Source of the DNA: Bimastos eiseni
Taxonomy: Eukaryota; Annelida; Clitellata; Crassiclitellata; Lumbricidae
Length of the DNA stretch: 64,000 nucleotides
Direction: 5' to 3'
NCBI GenBank assembly: GCA_959347315.1
Contig: OY365815.1
Location: forward strand, 744,001-808,000
In this document: positions 20,967-32,599 of the stretch, piece after piece
Layout: each line of letters begins with the position of its first letter
Numbering within the stretch: position 1 is the stretch's first letter
Notes under the pieces: generated by a model
Seen by the model: only the letters and a program-made list of their open reading frames with translations
Databases searched by the model: none
What the model was told of the DNA's origin: nothing
Position numbers and translations under genes: made by a program

Positions 20967-21169
20967 GAGCTGCAGAAAAGAATTAGTTAATTTGTGTTCT
21001 TGGGGTTTTTATCAGGTCAATATTAAAATCTCCTAGAATATGAGTATCTTTGTTTTTAACTTATAACATTAATAATACCTGACTTCAGTTTTCAATAAAA
21101 GTTTCCATATCAAGGCCAGGTGTTCTCTATACGACTCCGGTTAAAAATAAAATATTCCGTAATATACAT

Positions 21170-21173
<4 letters not shown>

Positions 21174-21206
<33 letters not shown>
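21174..21206. repeat. TA microsatellite
   Basis: An uninterrupted TATATA run. A second one lies at 22326-22355. Between 21210 and 23200 I see no gene: the open frames are short and lack recognisable motifs or splice context. Confidence 0.9.
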
Positions 21207-21210
<4 letters not shown>

Positions 21211-22325
21211 GTGATTGAACTGTTGAGAGTTTGGGAGGGTTCACCACCCACCCAGTCCTCTTTTCAACCCCACCAGTTAATTCTGAAAAGTTACCTTTTT
21301 TGCCAAGCAAACCCCATATCGGCTTTCAGTGGCATCCACATCCACAGTGACCCTCTACAATTTTGCCCAGTTACCGGTTTCAGGTTCAAACTATTTTTTG
21401 TCGGAACATCTCGACATGTGGCAGATTTTCAACCCTTCTCCAGTGCAAATTTGACTATTCAAACCCTGTATATGCGATGATTGTAGCCTATAGGTATCCT
21501 ATATTACACACTGTACAGCTGTCGCTGGCATTAATTACCTTGAAGCATCAGGCCTGTAAACGATTCCACTGCTATGCGGCAAAACATCGTCATGACTTTC
21601 GGGTTGCAAGGTTGAAAGACCTCACGCATGTTACGCAACTAATTTTCTCTACATTTCGCTGTCTCATCCTTCCTCTGTACGGTTCGTATATCTCTATTCC
21701 TCCTTGTTTATCTCATTCAATATATCCATATCTACGTTGCTCCAGTGCAGAGGCGGCAATCTCGTTTGACAGGTGGAGGGGGACCCAATGAGAAGGGTAG
21801 AAAATGTGGTAGGGGTACAAACATATAGCGTGTCCCTTCTTTGTAAATGGTGGGGAATTTGTCTCCCTCGACCCCCGGGATCGCGGCCCCTGCTCCAGTG
21901 CCTTCTTGATCGACATCCAATAAAAAGCCATGGTGTGGCCTGGCTTTCCCAGCTGCAATTGAAAACTATTGAGCAGCTGTCATTTGTGCTTGGATTACTG
22001 CATCTAAATTAAAATTTTAAGTTCATCTAATCATTGGAACTGTTTCACACGTAGTAGTACGACTAATGTAAAAGTTATGTGCACAGAGCATTGTTTACTT
22101 TTAATGACGTCTATTAATATATACTATAGGCCCATGTATGTATATGTATAATGTATATATATTCATTCATTCAAAAGATTTATATGGCGACCTTTCAATG
22201 TAACTACTCAAAAGCGCTACCAATTCAAGCCCGAACAAAGAGGAACGTCCTCAAATGACCATAAAAATCACCACTACACGATTTAGGGAACAGACGCAAC
22301 CCCAGAGAAAGGCCGTTCCAAACTC

Positions 22326-22356
<31 letters not shown>

Positions 22357-23159
22357 CTAGATATTTAATATGAAATTTATTATGTGTATATATTGCATAT
22401 GTGCATATAAATATGACATTGTTTTGGCTGCAGCGCAACAAATTCTCCCAACCGTGGCTGACCCCCCCCCACAAATAATCCTGCGGGCGCTCATGTGTAA
22501 AGCGAGAGGAGAAATCCGGTTGTGAAGTGCAGTTGTGACGATATCGTCTTCATATTAATGGACTTTTATTTCCTTCCGAGGAGCACTTAACAGTTGCAAA
22601 GCAGTCGTCTGTGGTTTAGATGAGGTGCAATCCATAACAATGATGGCATCAGTGACTGCTCCACTGATTGCCTTTGCTATTTTGTTGAATATTAGAGCAA
22701 GAAAAATAGAAGAGACAGGATATATACATTGAATAAGAAGAGATTTGAATGACCGTTGAAACATTTATGATAGAGACATTAGCTGTATGGCTCGAAGTTC
22801 GAACACTAAATGATATCGTTGAAGACATCGGGGACGATTGGAGCGTCTCTTAATTAAGAGTTTGTAAAGTATCGCCATGGTCACCATAACAGAAACAACT
22901 GCAGCGCTCCAGAATCGATCATTACGTGGACCGTATGATTGATTGAGAGAGCAGTTCGCTTATCTCCATAGTGATGAAAGAGCGTTTATGACACTTCAAC
23001 TGAGAAGAAACACGCCTGCAGCATGTTATATACAATGCAATGCTCCTTTCAAATGTTGAACGACTCCCAATTGAATGAGTCACTCGTGTTTGCCATAAGG
23101 GAACATATTAAATGGGTTTCCTCATGACTAAATTATATCCTCATAGAGTCCCGTGGGCT

Positions 23160-23250
23160 TAGTTCTAAGACATGGACAGACAGACAGACTGAATGACTGA
23201 CTTACTGACTGACTGACTGATTTATATATATATATATACAGTCTGAGACT
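23160..23250. repeat. GACTGACT and TA short repeats
   Basis: GACAGACAGAC, then GACTGACTGACTGA, then TATATATATATATA form a run of simple repeats. From 23250 to 23560 AGACA-type words are frequent, but there is no gene. Confidence 0.7.
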
Positions 23251-23624
23251 GGCAGACAGACAACCCAGACATATCAATTATCAGATACACCACGCGGGCA
23301 TGATAACCCGACCAGACAGACATATTAGAAAAGCTAGACGGGACAGATAATACAGACCAATCAGGACCAAAAAGACAAATGGACAACACAATGTCCAACA
23401 ACACAGAAAGATTCAACCGAGAGCATCGTCCAGAGAGAGACATATCAGACAATGCAGATAAGACAGACTATACAAGACAAAGAGGTCAGGTGACCTCATT
23501 ATCTGAAGCATATAATGCACACATGCATATACATGCAAGAGAATGAATGCATCTATATGCATGAACTGCGAACACCTAAGGCTTCTGCCTCTTGTTATTA
23601 TCTACGACTGCCTCCGCTGTCTGT

Positions 23625-23905
23625 CATCTTCTCTTTCATCCTCCTTCTCCTTCGACTCCAAGTTTTCTATTCGTTTCTTCTTTCGTCTTTGCTTCTTCTA
23701 TTGTTGTACTCTTCTTGTTTTCTTTCTTCTTTCTCTTCTTCTTCTTCCTCCTCCACCTCCTACTCCTTTTCCACTTCATAATCACCTTCTCCATCACCTT
23801 CTTCTTATCTTTCTTCTGATTCATCTTCTTCATTATCTTCTTTTTCTTCTCCACCTTCTTGTTCTTCGTTTTCTTCCTCTTCTGCCTCTTGCTTTTCATA
23901 CTCCT
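23625..23905. repeat. Polypyrimidine tract, TTC/CTT-rich
   Basis: About 280 bp are almost pure C/T on the plus strand, in TTCTTC and CTCC words. This gives long Leu/Phe/Ser frames on plus and Lys/Arg frames on minus, none of which is a gene. A second tract lies at 24270-24400. Confidence 0.9.
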
Positions 23906-24460
23906 CTAAATAAAGCAGAACTCTGTGAAGAAACGTCGTCTTCGACTGTATTGTAACGAAGATCGCTCAAACGCAAAACGCGATTCGCCTGCGGACATCA
24001 TGTGTCGTCGTCTGAAAGACCACATTAGAATTATTGTACGAGTGGACATTACTCAAGCCACACACTTGCATCACAGCGACTCAGATTGTCAGTGGCTGAG
24101 GCACACAATCAGAGACCATCTCCATTCATTTCAGTTCATTTGTAATAGCAGACATATTTAAAGACCCGATTGACGATACAAATTTTGAGACATGTTCACT
24201 GTCCCCAATTATGACTTAGCGACCTAGTGATAGCGGGCCGTACTGTCGGGACCTAGCAATCAGTTCTTCCATTAGCTCCTCTCCTCCTCCTTTTCTTATT
24301 CATCCTTCTTTTTCATCCTCCTCCTTCTTCCATTCCTCCTACTCCTCCTCATCCTTCTGCTATTCCTCATTTCCTCCTCCTCTCCCTCCGTTCGCACATC
24401 ATCCGCTCTCTTCGTAATTAGACTCTGGGTCGACTTAGTGACAGTTGGCTGCACGAACAC

Positions 24461-24462
<2 letters not shown>

Positions 24463-24537
<75 letters not shown>
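24463..24537. repeat. GA microsatellite
   Basis: An uninterrupted (GA)n run of about 75 bp, followed by AGGAAGGAAGGAAGG. It marks the switch from pyrimidine-rich to purine-rich plus strand. Confidence 0.95.
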
Positions 24538-24734
24538 AGGAAGGAAGGAAGGAAGGAGGGACGGAGGGGTGGAGAGAGGGAGGGAAACAAACAGTGGAGA
24601 GAGGCTGAAATTGGAGATGAAACGGAAAGCGAGGACATTTCAAACAGACAGTGAAACAGAAATACTGCCACAGACAGAAGAATTGAGAGATAGTGAGAAA
24701 GAGTCAGAGTATAGAAGAGAGATAGGCAGATGAA

Positions 24735-27640
24735 CAGAGATAGACAAGAAGCCAGAGAGAGGAATGCCTCTATTCGCAAAGACACGGAGGCAGACGCAAG
24801 GAGAGACAGAAGGCGAGACGGAAGGAGACCGATGGAGAGAAAGAAGGAGGGACGGAAAAAGAGACAGATGGTGAGACGGAAAGAGAGACGGAAGGAGAGA
24901 CGGATGGGGAAACGGAAAGAGAGACGGAAGGAGAGGCGGATGGGGAAACGGAAAGAGAGACGGAAGGAGAGGTGGATGGGGAAACGGAAGGAGAGACGGA
25001 AGGAGAGACGGATGGGGAAACGGAAGGAGAGACGAAGGAGACCCGGAAAGAGGGACGAATGGAGAGACGGAAGGAGAGACGGAGAGAGAAACGAATTGAG
25101 AGACGGATGGAGAGACGGAAGCAGAGACGGATGGTGAGACGGAAAGAGAGACGGAAGGAGAGACGGATGGGGAAACGGAAGGAGAGACGGAAGGAGAGAC
25201 GGATGGGGAAACGGAAGGAGCGACGGAAGGAGAGACGGATGGGGAAACGGATGGAGAGACGGATGAAGAGACGGAAGGAGAGACAATTAGAGAGACGGAA
25301 GGAGACCGATGGAGAGAAAGAAGGAGGGACGGAAAAAGAGACAGATGGTGAGACGGAAAGAGAGACGGAAGGAGAGACGGATGGGGAAACGGAAAGAGAG
25401 ACGGAAGGAGAGACGGATGGGGAAACGGAAGGAGAGACGGAAGGAGAGACGGATGGGGAAACGGAAGGAGCGACGGAAGGAGAGACGGATGGGGAAACGG
25501 AAGGAGAGACGGAAGGAGAGACGGATGGGGAAACGGAAAGAGAGACGGAAGGAGAGACGGATGGGGAAACGGAAGGAGAGACGGAAGGAGAGACGGATGG
25601 GGAAACGGAAGGAGAGACGGAAGGAGAGACGGATGGGGAAACGGAAAGAGAGACGGATGGAGAGACGGATGGGGAAACGGAAAGAGAGACGGAAGGAGAG
25701 ACGGATGGGGAAACGGAAGGAGAGACGGAAGGAGAGACGGATGGGGAAACGGAAAGAGAGACGGAAGGAGAGACGGATGGGGAAACGGAAAGAGAGACGG
25801 ATGGTGAGACGGAAAGAGAGCGGGAAGGAGAGACGGATGGGGAAACGGAAGGAGAGACGGAAGGAGAGACGGATGGGGAAACGGAAGGAGAGACGGAAGG
25901 AGAGACGGATGGGGAAACGGAAGGAGAGACGAAAGAAGAGACGGATGGGGAAACGGAAGGAGAGACGGAAAAAGAGACGGATGGGGAAACGGAAAGAGAG
26001 ACGGAAGAAGATACGGATGGGGAAACGGAAAGAGAGACGGAAGGAGAGACGGATGGGGAAACGGAGGGAAAGACGGAAGAATAGACGGATGGGGAAACGG
26101 AAGGAGAGACGGAAGGAGAGACGGATGGGGAAACGGAAAGAGAGACGGAAGGAGAGCCGGATCGGGAAACGGAAGGAGAGACGGAAGAAGAGACGGATGG
26201 GGAAACGGAAAGAGAGACGGATGGAGAGACGGATGGGGAAACGGAAAGAGAGACGGAAGGAGAGACGGATGGGGAAACGGAAGGAGAGACGGAAGGAGAG
26301 ACGGATGGGGAAACGGAAAGAGAGACGGAAGGAGAGACGGATCGGTAAACGGAAGGAGAGACGGAAGGAGAGACGGATGGGGAAACGGAAAGAGAGACGG
26401 AAGGAGAGACGGAAGAAGAGACGGATGGGGAAACGGAAGGAGAGACGGAAGGAGAGACGGATGGGGAAACGGAAGGAGAGACGGAAGGAGAGACGGATGG
26501 GGAAACGGAAAGAGAGACGGAAGGAGAGACGGATGGGGAAACGGAAGGAGAGACGGAAGGAGAGACGGATGGGGAAACGGAAAGAGAGACGGAAGAAGAG
26601 ACGGATGGGGAAACGGAAGGAAAGACGGAAGAAGAGACGGATGGGGAAACGGAAGGAGAGACGGAAGGAGAGACGGATGAGGAAACGGAAAGAGAGACGG
26701 AAGGAGAGCCGGATCGGGAAACGGAAGGAGAGACGGAAGAAGAGACGGATGGGCAAACGGAAAGAGAGACGGAAGGAGAGACGGATGGGGAAACGTTAAG
26801 AGAGACGGAAGAAGAGACGGATGGGGAAACGGAAGGAGAGACGAAAGAAGAGACGGATGGGGAAACGGAAGGAGAGAAGGAAGGAGAGACGGATGGGGAA
26901 ACGGAAAGAGAGACGGAAGGATAGACGGATGGGGAAACGCAAGGAGAGACGGAAGAAGAGACGGATGGGGAAAAGGAAAGAGAGACGGAAGGAGAGACGG
27001 ATGGGGAAACGGAAAGAGAGACGGAAGGAGAGACGGATGGGGAAACGGAAGGAGCGACGGAAGGAGAGACGGATGGGGAAACGGAAGGAGAGACTGCGGA
27101 GAGACGGAAGGAGACAGATGGTTTGACGCAAGGAGAGACGGAGGGAGAGATGGAAGAAGAGACAGAAGGAGAGACGAATGGTGTGACGGAAGGAGAGATG
27201 GAGGGTGAGACGGAAGAAGAGACGGAAGGAGAGACTGGTGTAGAGACTGATGTAGAGACGGATGTAGAGACGGAAGGAGAGATGGAAGGAAAGACGGAAG
27301 GAGAGACGGAAGAAGCGACGGATGGAGAGACGGATGGAGCGACGGATGGAGAGACGGATGGTGAGACGGATGGTGAGACTGAAAGAGAGACGGAAGGAGA
27401 CCCGGAAAGAGAGACGAATGGAGAGACGGAAGGAGAGACGGAAGAGAGACGGATGGAGCGACGGAAGGAGAGGCGGAAGGTGAGACGAAAGGTGAGACGC
27501 AAAGAGAGACGGGAGGAGAGACGGAAGGAGAGACGGAGGGAGAGACGGAAGGAGAGACGGAAGGAGTGACGGAAGGAGAGGCGGAAGGAGAGAAGCAAGG
27601 AGAGGCGGGAGGAGAGACTGAAGGAGGGAGAGGCGCAAGA
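24735..27640. repeat. 12-bp / 36-bp purine-rich VNTR
   Basis: The basic unit is a 12-mer such as GAAGGAGAGACG. In the regular core (about 25340-27090) three 12-mers form a 36-bp unit: GATGGGGAAACG, GAAAGAGAGACG or GAAGGAGAGACG, then GAAGGAGAGACG. Both edges are irregular. The first 470 bp share a start (GACCGATGGAGAGAAAG at 24827 and 25304), pointing to an internal duplication. The unit is a multiple of three and contains no stop in several frames, so frames of up to 1021 codons appear on both strands. They are low-complexity artefacts. Confidence 0.95.
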
Positions 27641-27751
27641 TGGATGAGATTCGATGCGTATAAAGCCCGACATCTAAGGAAGGTGCTTCTTGACGCCTTC
27701 AGCAACTGAAGACGGCAGACATCACCATGGAAACCGCTAATATGTGCTCAC

Positions 27752-27912
27752 TTATGCGTTTAAATTTAGGGAACTAATGCTCAATTATGCAATTCATCCA
27801 TTTATATATTATATATATATAATATATATAATATATATAAATCAAAAGGCTTTTATTTGTTTCCAATGGACATATTCAGCAGATTACAGACTTCATTTAT
27901 TGCAAGTGAGAA
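27752..27912. repeat. Left arm of a 2.6-kb-spaced inverted repeat
   Basis: Starting at CACTTATGCGTTTAAAT and ending at CAAGTGAGAACAAAT, this segment is matched in reverse complement at 30228-30400. Both arms contain a TA run and the phrase CTTTTATTTGTTTCCAAT. It could be two copies of one dispersed element or long terminal repeats of a larger one. Confidence 0.75.
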
Positions 27913-28494
27913 CAAATAGAGGCCTAGAAGTGGGGCCACCCAAGTGGAGTTTAGTTTAAAGGCAGTAGTGAGACATATCATACGGAAGCAAAATATATTC
28001 TGGATATGGAACAAATCAGTGAGAATACTTAACTAAGACCTTAAGTAAACATTGACTAAAGGTATCGGCGGACAGTGGCTGGCTGATTTCGTAGAAACCA
28101 ATATCATTAATAACTCAAAACTATCTAACAGGTAATATTGTAATGATTTTTAAAAATAGTTTCATTCTTGTAATTGTCTAATTTCTACTGCCCAATCCCA
28201 TTCCATGTAGATGACCCAATAGACCCTAGAGCAATGAGTCTAGTGCTTGTCCTTGCATATACTGGTCGCGTGACTCAGCTCGCCTAGTTGTATATGAATG
28301 TATATCGGAAGTAGTGACAAAGTAGTTTTCATATGACGATGGTAAAAGGTTAATACCATAGCAGCTTTATACATGAATAGACCAACTTTTAGTGCATTCA
28401 ACTAGTGAATTTTAAGTATCTTGTGTTTTACAAAAGAAGGACGACTGTGACAGTTGTGTGGTAACTTTGTAATTATTCTGACAGGTCTTTTTCG

Positions 28495-28518
28495 TTAAGT
28501 TAGGGTTAGGGTTAGCTT
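28495..28518. repeat. Short telomere-like TTAGGG run
   Basis: AGTTAGGGTTAGGGTTAGC contains just over two TTAGGG units. It is short and could be chance. Confidence 0.5.
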
Positions 28519-28639
28519 TAGTATAGTAATCGATGCGGATATTTACAGGCCCATGTAATATTACAGTAACTCAAGTACGGATGCAAATACGGATGTATCA
28601 GTGCACAGTATAAATTTATTAATACTTTGTTTGGCACGT

Positions 28640-29435
28640 ATTTAGGGAGCCGATTTAAAATTCTTCCATTTTGGCAATTTTTCTAGAGACAGCAGTATTG
28701 TGTTCTGACCAATCAAGATTCATCGTTACAAACACCTAAAAATTTAGTGTAGGTCACTTGTGGGATTTCAGAACCATAAATAATTAGTTTAACATTAGGT
28801 GTAGGTATTGGTTTCATTTGCGATCGGAACAAAATAAAATTTGTTTTCTTTACATTTAGTGACAATTTAGTTGTTCTAAACCAATCTGCCACATTACTGA
28901 TTTCAGCATTAATTATATTGTGTAATGATTCTTAGGATTTATGTGAATGAAAGACATTTGTGTGATCTGCAAAGATGATGAAGTTTAGCATTGTGGAGAC
29001 ATTTTGAAGATCATTAGTATATTAGAAATAGTAATGGACCCAGATTTAACCTCCGCAACACACCATATTTCACAAGTTTGGGTCTTAGAGCTTTCCATTA
29101 GACATAACATTAGACATTATCTATCCTCAAGATAGCTATAGAACCATTGGTTCGTGATTCCTCGTATGCCATAATATTGTAATTTTTTTCATGAGGATTG
29201 TATTGTCCACCGTATCAAAAGCTTTCGCTACGTCAACAAATATACACACAGAGAATTCATTATTATCTATTGCTGAAGAGATCTATTCTTGTAAATTTAT
29301 TAGTAAATTTAATAGGGAGGTAGAAGTCGAGTGGCCGGATCTAAAACCATGTTATCTAGGGTACAGAAAGTCATTTTAGCCAGTTGATTGTGCAATCTAT
29401 CAAACATCGTTTTTTCAATTATTTTGGTAAATACC
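28640..29435 (-). pseudogene. CR1/L2-like LINE fragment, antisense
   Basis: On the minus strand the region reads a decayed reverse transcriptase. A VFVDVAKAFDTVDNTI-like block lies at 29240-29190, followed toward lower coordinates by C-terminal material with many frame breaks. The text order matches the LINE at 18300-21080, so it is a diverged relative. Confidence 0.65.
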
Positions 29436-29689
29436 GGTAAAACTCTATGTGTGCGTTTGTTTGTGTGTTTGTTTCTTTCTTTGTGACTGTGTGTGTGTGT
29501 GTGTGCGTGCGTGCGTGTGTAGCATCATCAAAATTTTAAGTCTTTATATATTCAGCATCACAATTGTTACACTATTTATTTTAGCATTGCACATCTAGAC
29601 AGTTATTAGGCCCTACACTTTGTATTATATCGAACATCGTCTCAATAATTACACTTTATATTATTAAATTTTAAGAACGGCAATGGCAC

Positions 29690-30150
29690 GTTTACCTAGA
29701 GGCGCACTAGGCGCGCCTAGGGCCCCCGAATCTCAAGGGGCCCCCAAATGATGAAAACGTTAAATACAAGTTGTACAACATAATATCTCAGGGGCACTGA
29801 AAACAATGAAAACATCCCATACAAAATAACACCTCAGGATGCCCCTCAACTGAATAAAGAATTAAATACAAAATAAAATCTCAGGGCCCCCAAATCAATG
29901 AAAACATTAAATACAAAATAACATCTCACGGAGCCCCAAATGAAAGAAAACATTTCATACAAAACAACATCTCAGGGGCCCCAATTGAATGAAAACATTT
30001 CAAGCAAAATACCATCTCAAATGAACCCCAAATGAATGAAACATTAAACACAGCAATACATCTCAGAGGCTCTGAAATGAATGAAAACATTTAATTAAGA
30101 AATAACATCTCAGGAGGCTCCCAAATGAATAAGAACATTTAATACAAAAT
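29690..30150. repeat. About 44-bp minisatellite
   Basis: The phrase CCCCAAATGAATGAAAACAT, then TTAATACAAAATAACATCTC and AGGGG, repeats about nine times with drift. Successive units start near 29740, 29787, 29835 and so on. No coding potential. Confidence 0.8.
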
Positions 30151-30227
30151 AGCATGTCTCACGTTTTAAATGAATCGAATATAATATATTCTCTATTTTT
30201 GTAGCTAAGCATTCAGATGACAGAAGT

Positions 30228-30316
30228 GTATTGTATTTGTTCTCACTTGTAGTAAATGAAGTCTGTAATCTACTGAACATGTAAATTGGAAACAAATAAA
30301 AGCTTTTTTGATTTTA

Positions 30317-30351
<35 letters not shown>

Positions 30352-30400
30352 ATGGATGTACATAATTGAGCATTAGGCCCCTATATTTAAACGCATAAGT
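30228..30400. repeat. Right arm of inverted repeat, with TA run
   Basis: This is the reverse complement of 27752-27912. It begins TTGTTCTCACTTGTAGTAAATG and ends near TTAAACGCATAAGTGAATAC. The TA run at 30316-30350 differs in length from the left arm. Confidence 0.75.
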
Positions 30401-30899
30401 GAATACAAATAATGTCAATATCAATATCAGCTTGGTTAGCTGTGTTGGTAAGAGCGAAGGCTGCGTGTCATGAGCCTCTTCGCTTCCAGAAGTTGGATCA
30501 CTGTTTAATTGAGTGAAATGTATTTCAAATGTTTAAATAAAGTTGCATATTTTTATATTTGATGTGATGACGTGACGTCACACATCTCAGACTCCCTCCA
30601 TTCGTCAGAAATCGCCACAGATGAATGACTCCTCCAATCGTCATCTAAAGACGACCCTTCAGATTCAGTGCAAAAAATCACAACGGCTCCAAAAAATTTT
30701 GCGTCTAGGCCCCGTTTTCTGCCCAATTATTTCACTTTGCAATTGGTAGCATCGCACATCATCACAATTAATAAATTTAAGATTACGTGTTTCTGATGTT
30801 GATATTTAATTTTATCCCTCTATTATAAAAAATTATTTAGTGGAAGGGAAAATATCGATCGTCCCCCTTCTGACAACATTTCTGCCTATATATAATTTT

Positions 30900-31163
30900 C
30901 AGACGGTGTCTGAAAATTCTTCTTTCGTCCTCTCCAAGCAGTTTGTCTGTGTGTTTGTTTGTCTGTCTGTCTTGCTGCCTGCGCGTCTTTGCCTCCGTGC
31001 GTCTGTCTCCTACGGCTAGCAACCTATCCGATCCGTCATTGCCCTGTCGTCCACAGGCAGATCCCGTCTTAACCGGAGACACATCATATATTCCGGAATG
31101 ATATCGGTCGTCTTATAGCCGAGCGATACAGCTTTGAATTGCTTGGCAGCTCTACTGACCCTA

Positions 31164-31197
<34 letters not shown>

Positions 31198-31310
31198 TAT
31201 GTGCGCGTATAATGTATATGTGTCGCTATGCATATATTTATATATGTCACATAAATATGATATTATATATATATAATATTATATATATATATATATATAT
31301 ATAATATCAA
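30900..31310. repeat. GTTT/GTCT and TA simple repeats
   Basis: GTTTGTCTGTCTGTC-type words lie at 30945-30975 and TA runs at 31168-31194 and 31265-31305. No gene is visible between 30400 and 32440. The stretch 31980-32110 contains GGTCGGTCGGTCGGTGAGTAAG, a possible donor site in untranslated sequence. Confidence 0.7.
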
Positions 31311-32461
31311 ACAAACGAAGTTTATTTTGGAATCCAATTACCATAACAGAACAAACAATGATAATTATTACACATTTTACAATTGCTATCGTATCACCCA
31401 TGCAGGAGGTCCAAATATGGATCGGAAGACACCTCTGGTTAGAGCCAGCGCTTTGTTCATTCCTCAATTGTACGTTTATAGAGCGTCTCCTCTGGAAGCT
31501 TTTCTCCCGTCCTAACAAGATGATAACATTATCTTCGATCCTTGGCAAGATTATTTAAAGTGTTCGTCTTATAAATCAATAAATAGTTTCAGTCAATCAA
31601 ATGAAGTATCGCACTGTTTAAGAAACCGTTTTAAAACCAGTCATCTGACCTTTCAGTTTCATGACATTCTCAAAAATGCATTTAGAAAGTCATCGTAAAT
31701 GTTGTGGTTGTTAATAAAGACATCGTAATTCATCGGTTTTTTCCGTACATATATGTTTCTTATACGTCATTAAATACTTGTGCGCACGAAGCCAAAAAGC
31801 TTGTTAGTGGTTACATAACACGACGACGTCCATCCGTCCAGAAAAGAGACGATTAGACGAACAATGAGGACGACTTCATCCGTCCAAGAACATTACGTTA
31901 CCATAGCAACCAACGCGGTGTACGCCGATTGGTCGGCGCACAACCACAGCCAGCATCGCCCTAATTTATAATAATTTCATCTTCTGAGATCTCTGGTCGC
32001 ATACGATGCCGCACCTGCGAGCCTTCAGTCGGTCGGTCGGTCGGTGAGTAAGGCAGTCAATGCGACCAAAGCAGAGACGTGTGACATACTCGAGTAATGT
32101 TACTCTCAGTGACTCTATATAATCTGGGGTCTACGCACCGGTGTATTCTCCTTCGGGTAATATATACTCGGGCGTATAAGACGCCGCCGACAGGGCTCTT
32201 GGCTCCGGTCTAATATGTAATCTGCGGGCAACATGCTTCGCTGTGTGCATAGCCTTGGGCAATACATGTATACTCCGGTGTATAAGACGCTAGAGGAATG
32301 GATCGATGAGAAAGGAGCTCGTCGCAAGAGGGAGTTAGCGTTGGACGCCGGCGACTAACAAGGTGGCCAATTAGACAGCACTATCGACTGAACGAGACGA
32401 AGGAGGAGGAGGACGAGGAAGAGGAAGAGGAGGAGGAGGAGAAGGAGGAGTAGTGGCAGCC

Positions 32462-32551
32462 ATGATTCTAAAGGACTCTTATCGCCACCCGTCGTCCTAT
32501 CGTAAGGAAGCGTTGAAGGGCGGAAGACGCAATATCAAGATGCTCCGTCAG
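32462..32551 (+). CDS. Candidate first coding exon, 30 codons
   Basis: ATG at 32462 has good context (GCAGCCATGATT). The frame reads MILKDSYRHPSSYRKEALKG and then GRRNIKMLRQ, stopping at a consensus donor CAG|GTAAGC (32549-32557) in phase 0. Upstream is a purine-rich leader (GAGGAGGAGGACGAGG) with an in-frame TAG at 32451. No downstream partner is certain. The next plus-strand coding exon, at 38961, has a phase-0 acceptor-like AG at 38947-38948 in frame with its ATG, but joining a basic peptide to a receptor N-terminus is doubtful. I do not recognise the peptide. Confidence 0.35.
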
Positions 32552-32599
32552 GTAAGCGGCACTGTAGAGAGTAATGTCATCTCTCAGCTGAGAGTATAA

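Larger units (their letters stand above)
18300..21080 (-). mobile_element. CR1/L2-like non-LTR retrotransposon, 5' truncated
   Basis: The minus strand reads, from about 21060 downward, the end of an apurinic endonuclease domain (GDFNIDL, later NDISDLLPIVFWI), a linker, the reverse transcriptase and the C-terminal region. The 3' part (18300-18660) is non-coding. Frame breaks occur at several points, so no intact protein remains. Confidence 0.85.

Noticed and set aside
24640..27705. Open frames of 280 to 1021 codons on both strands
   Set aside because: All run through the 12/36-bp repeat. Frames on both strands are open for the same compositional reason, the peptides are pure repeats, and no splice or start context supports a gene.
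28495..28518. Interstitial telomere
   Set aside because: Only about two and a half TTAGGG units; too short to support a fusion or healed break.
30430..30510. tRNA-like sequence (TTAGCTGTGTTGGTAAGAGC)
   Set aside because: It has an A-box-like part, but the B-box region (AGTTGGATCAC) is poor and no cloverleaf forms. It could be a decayed SINE; not enough to call.
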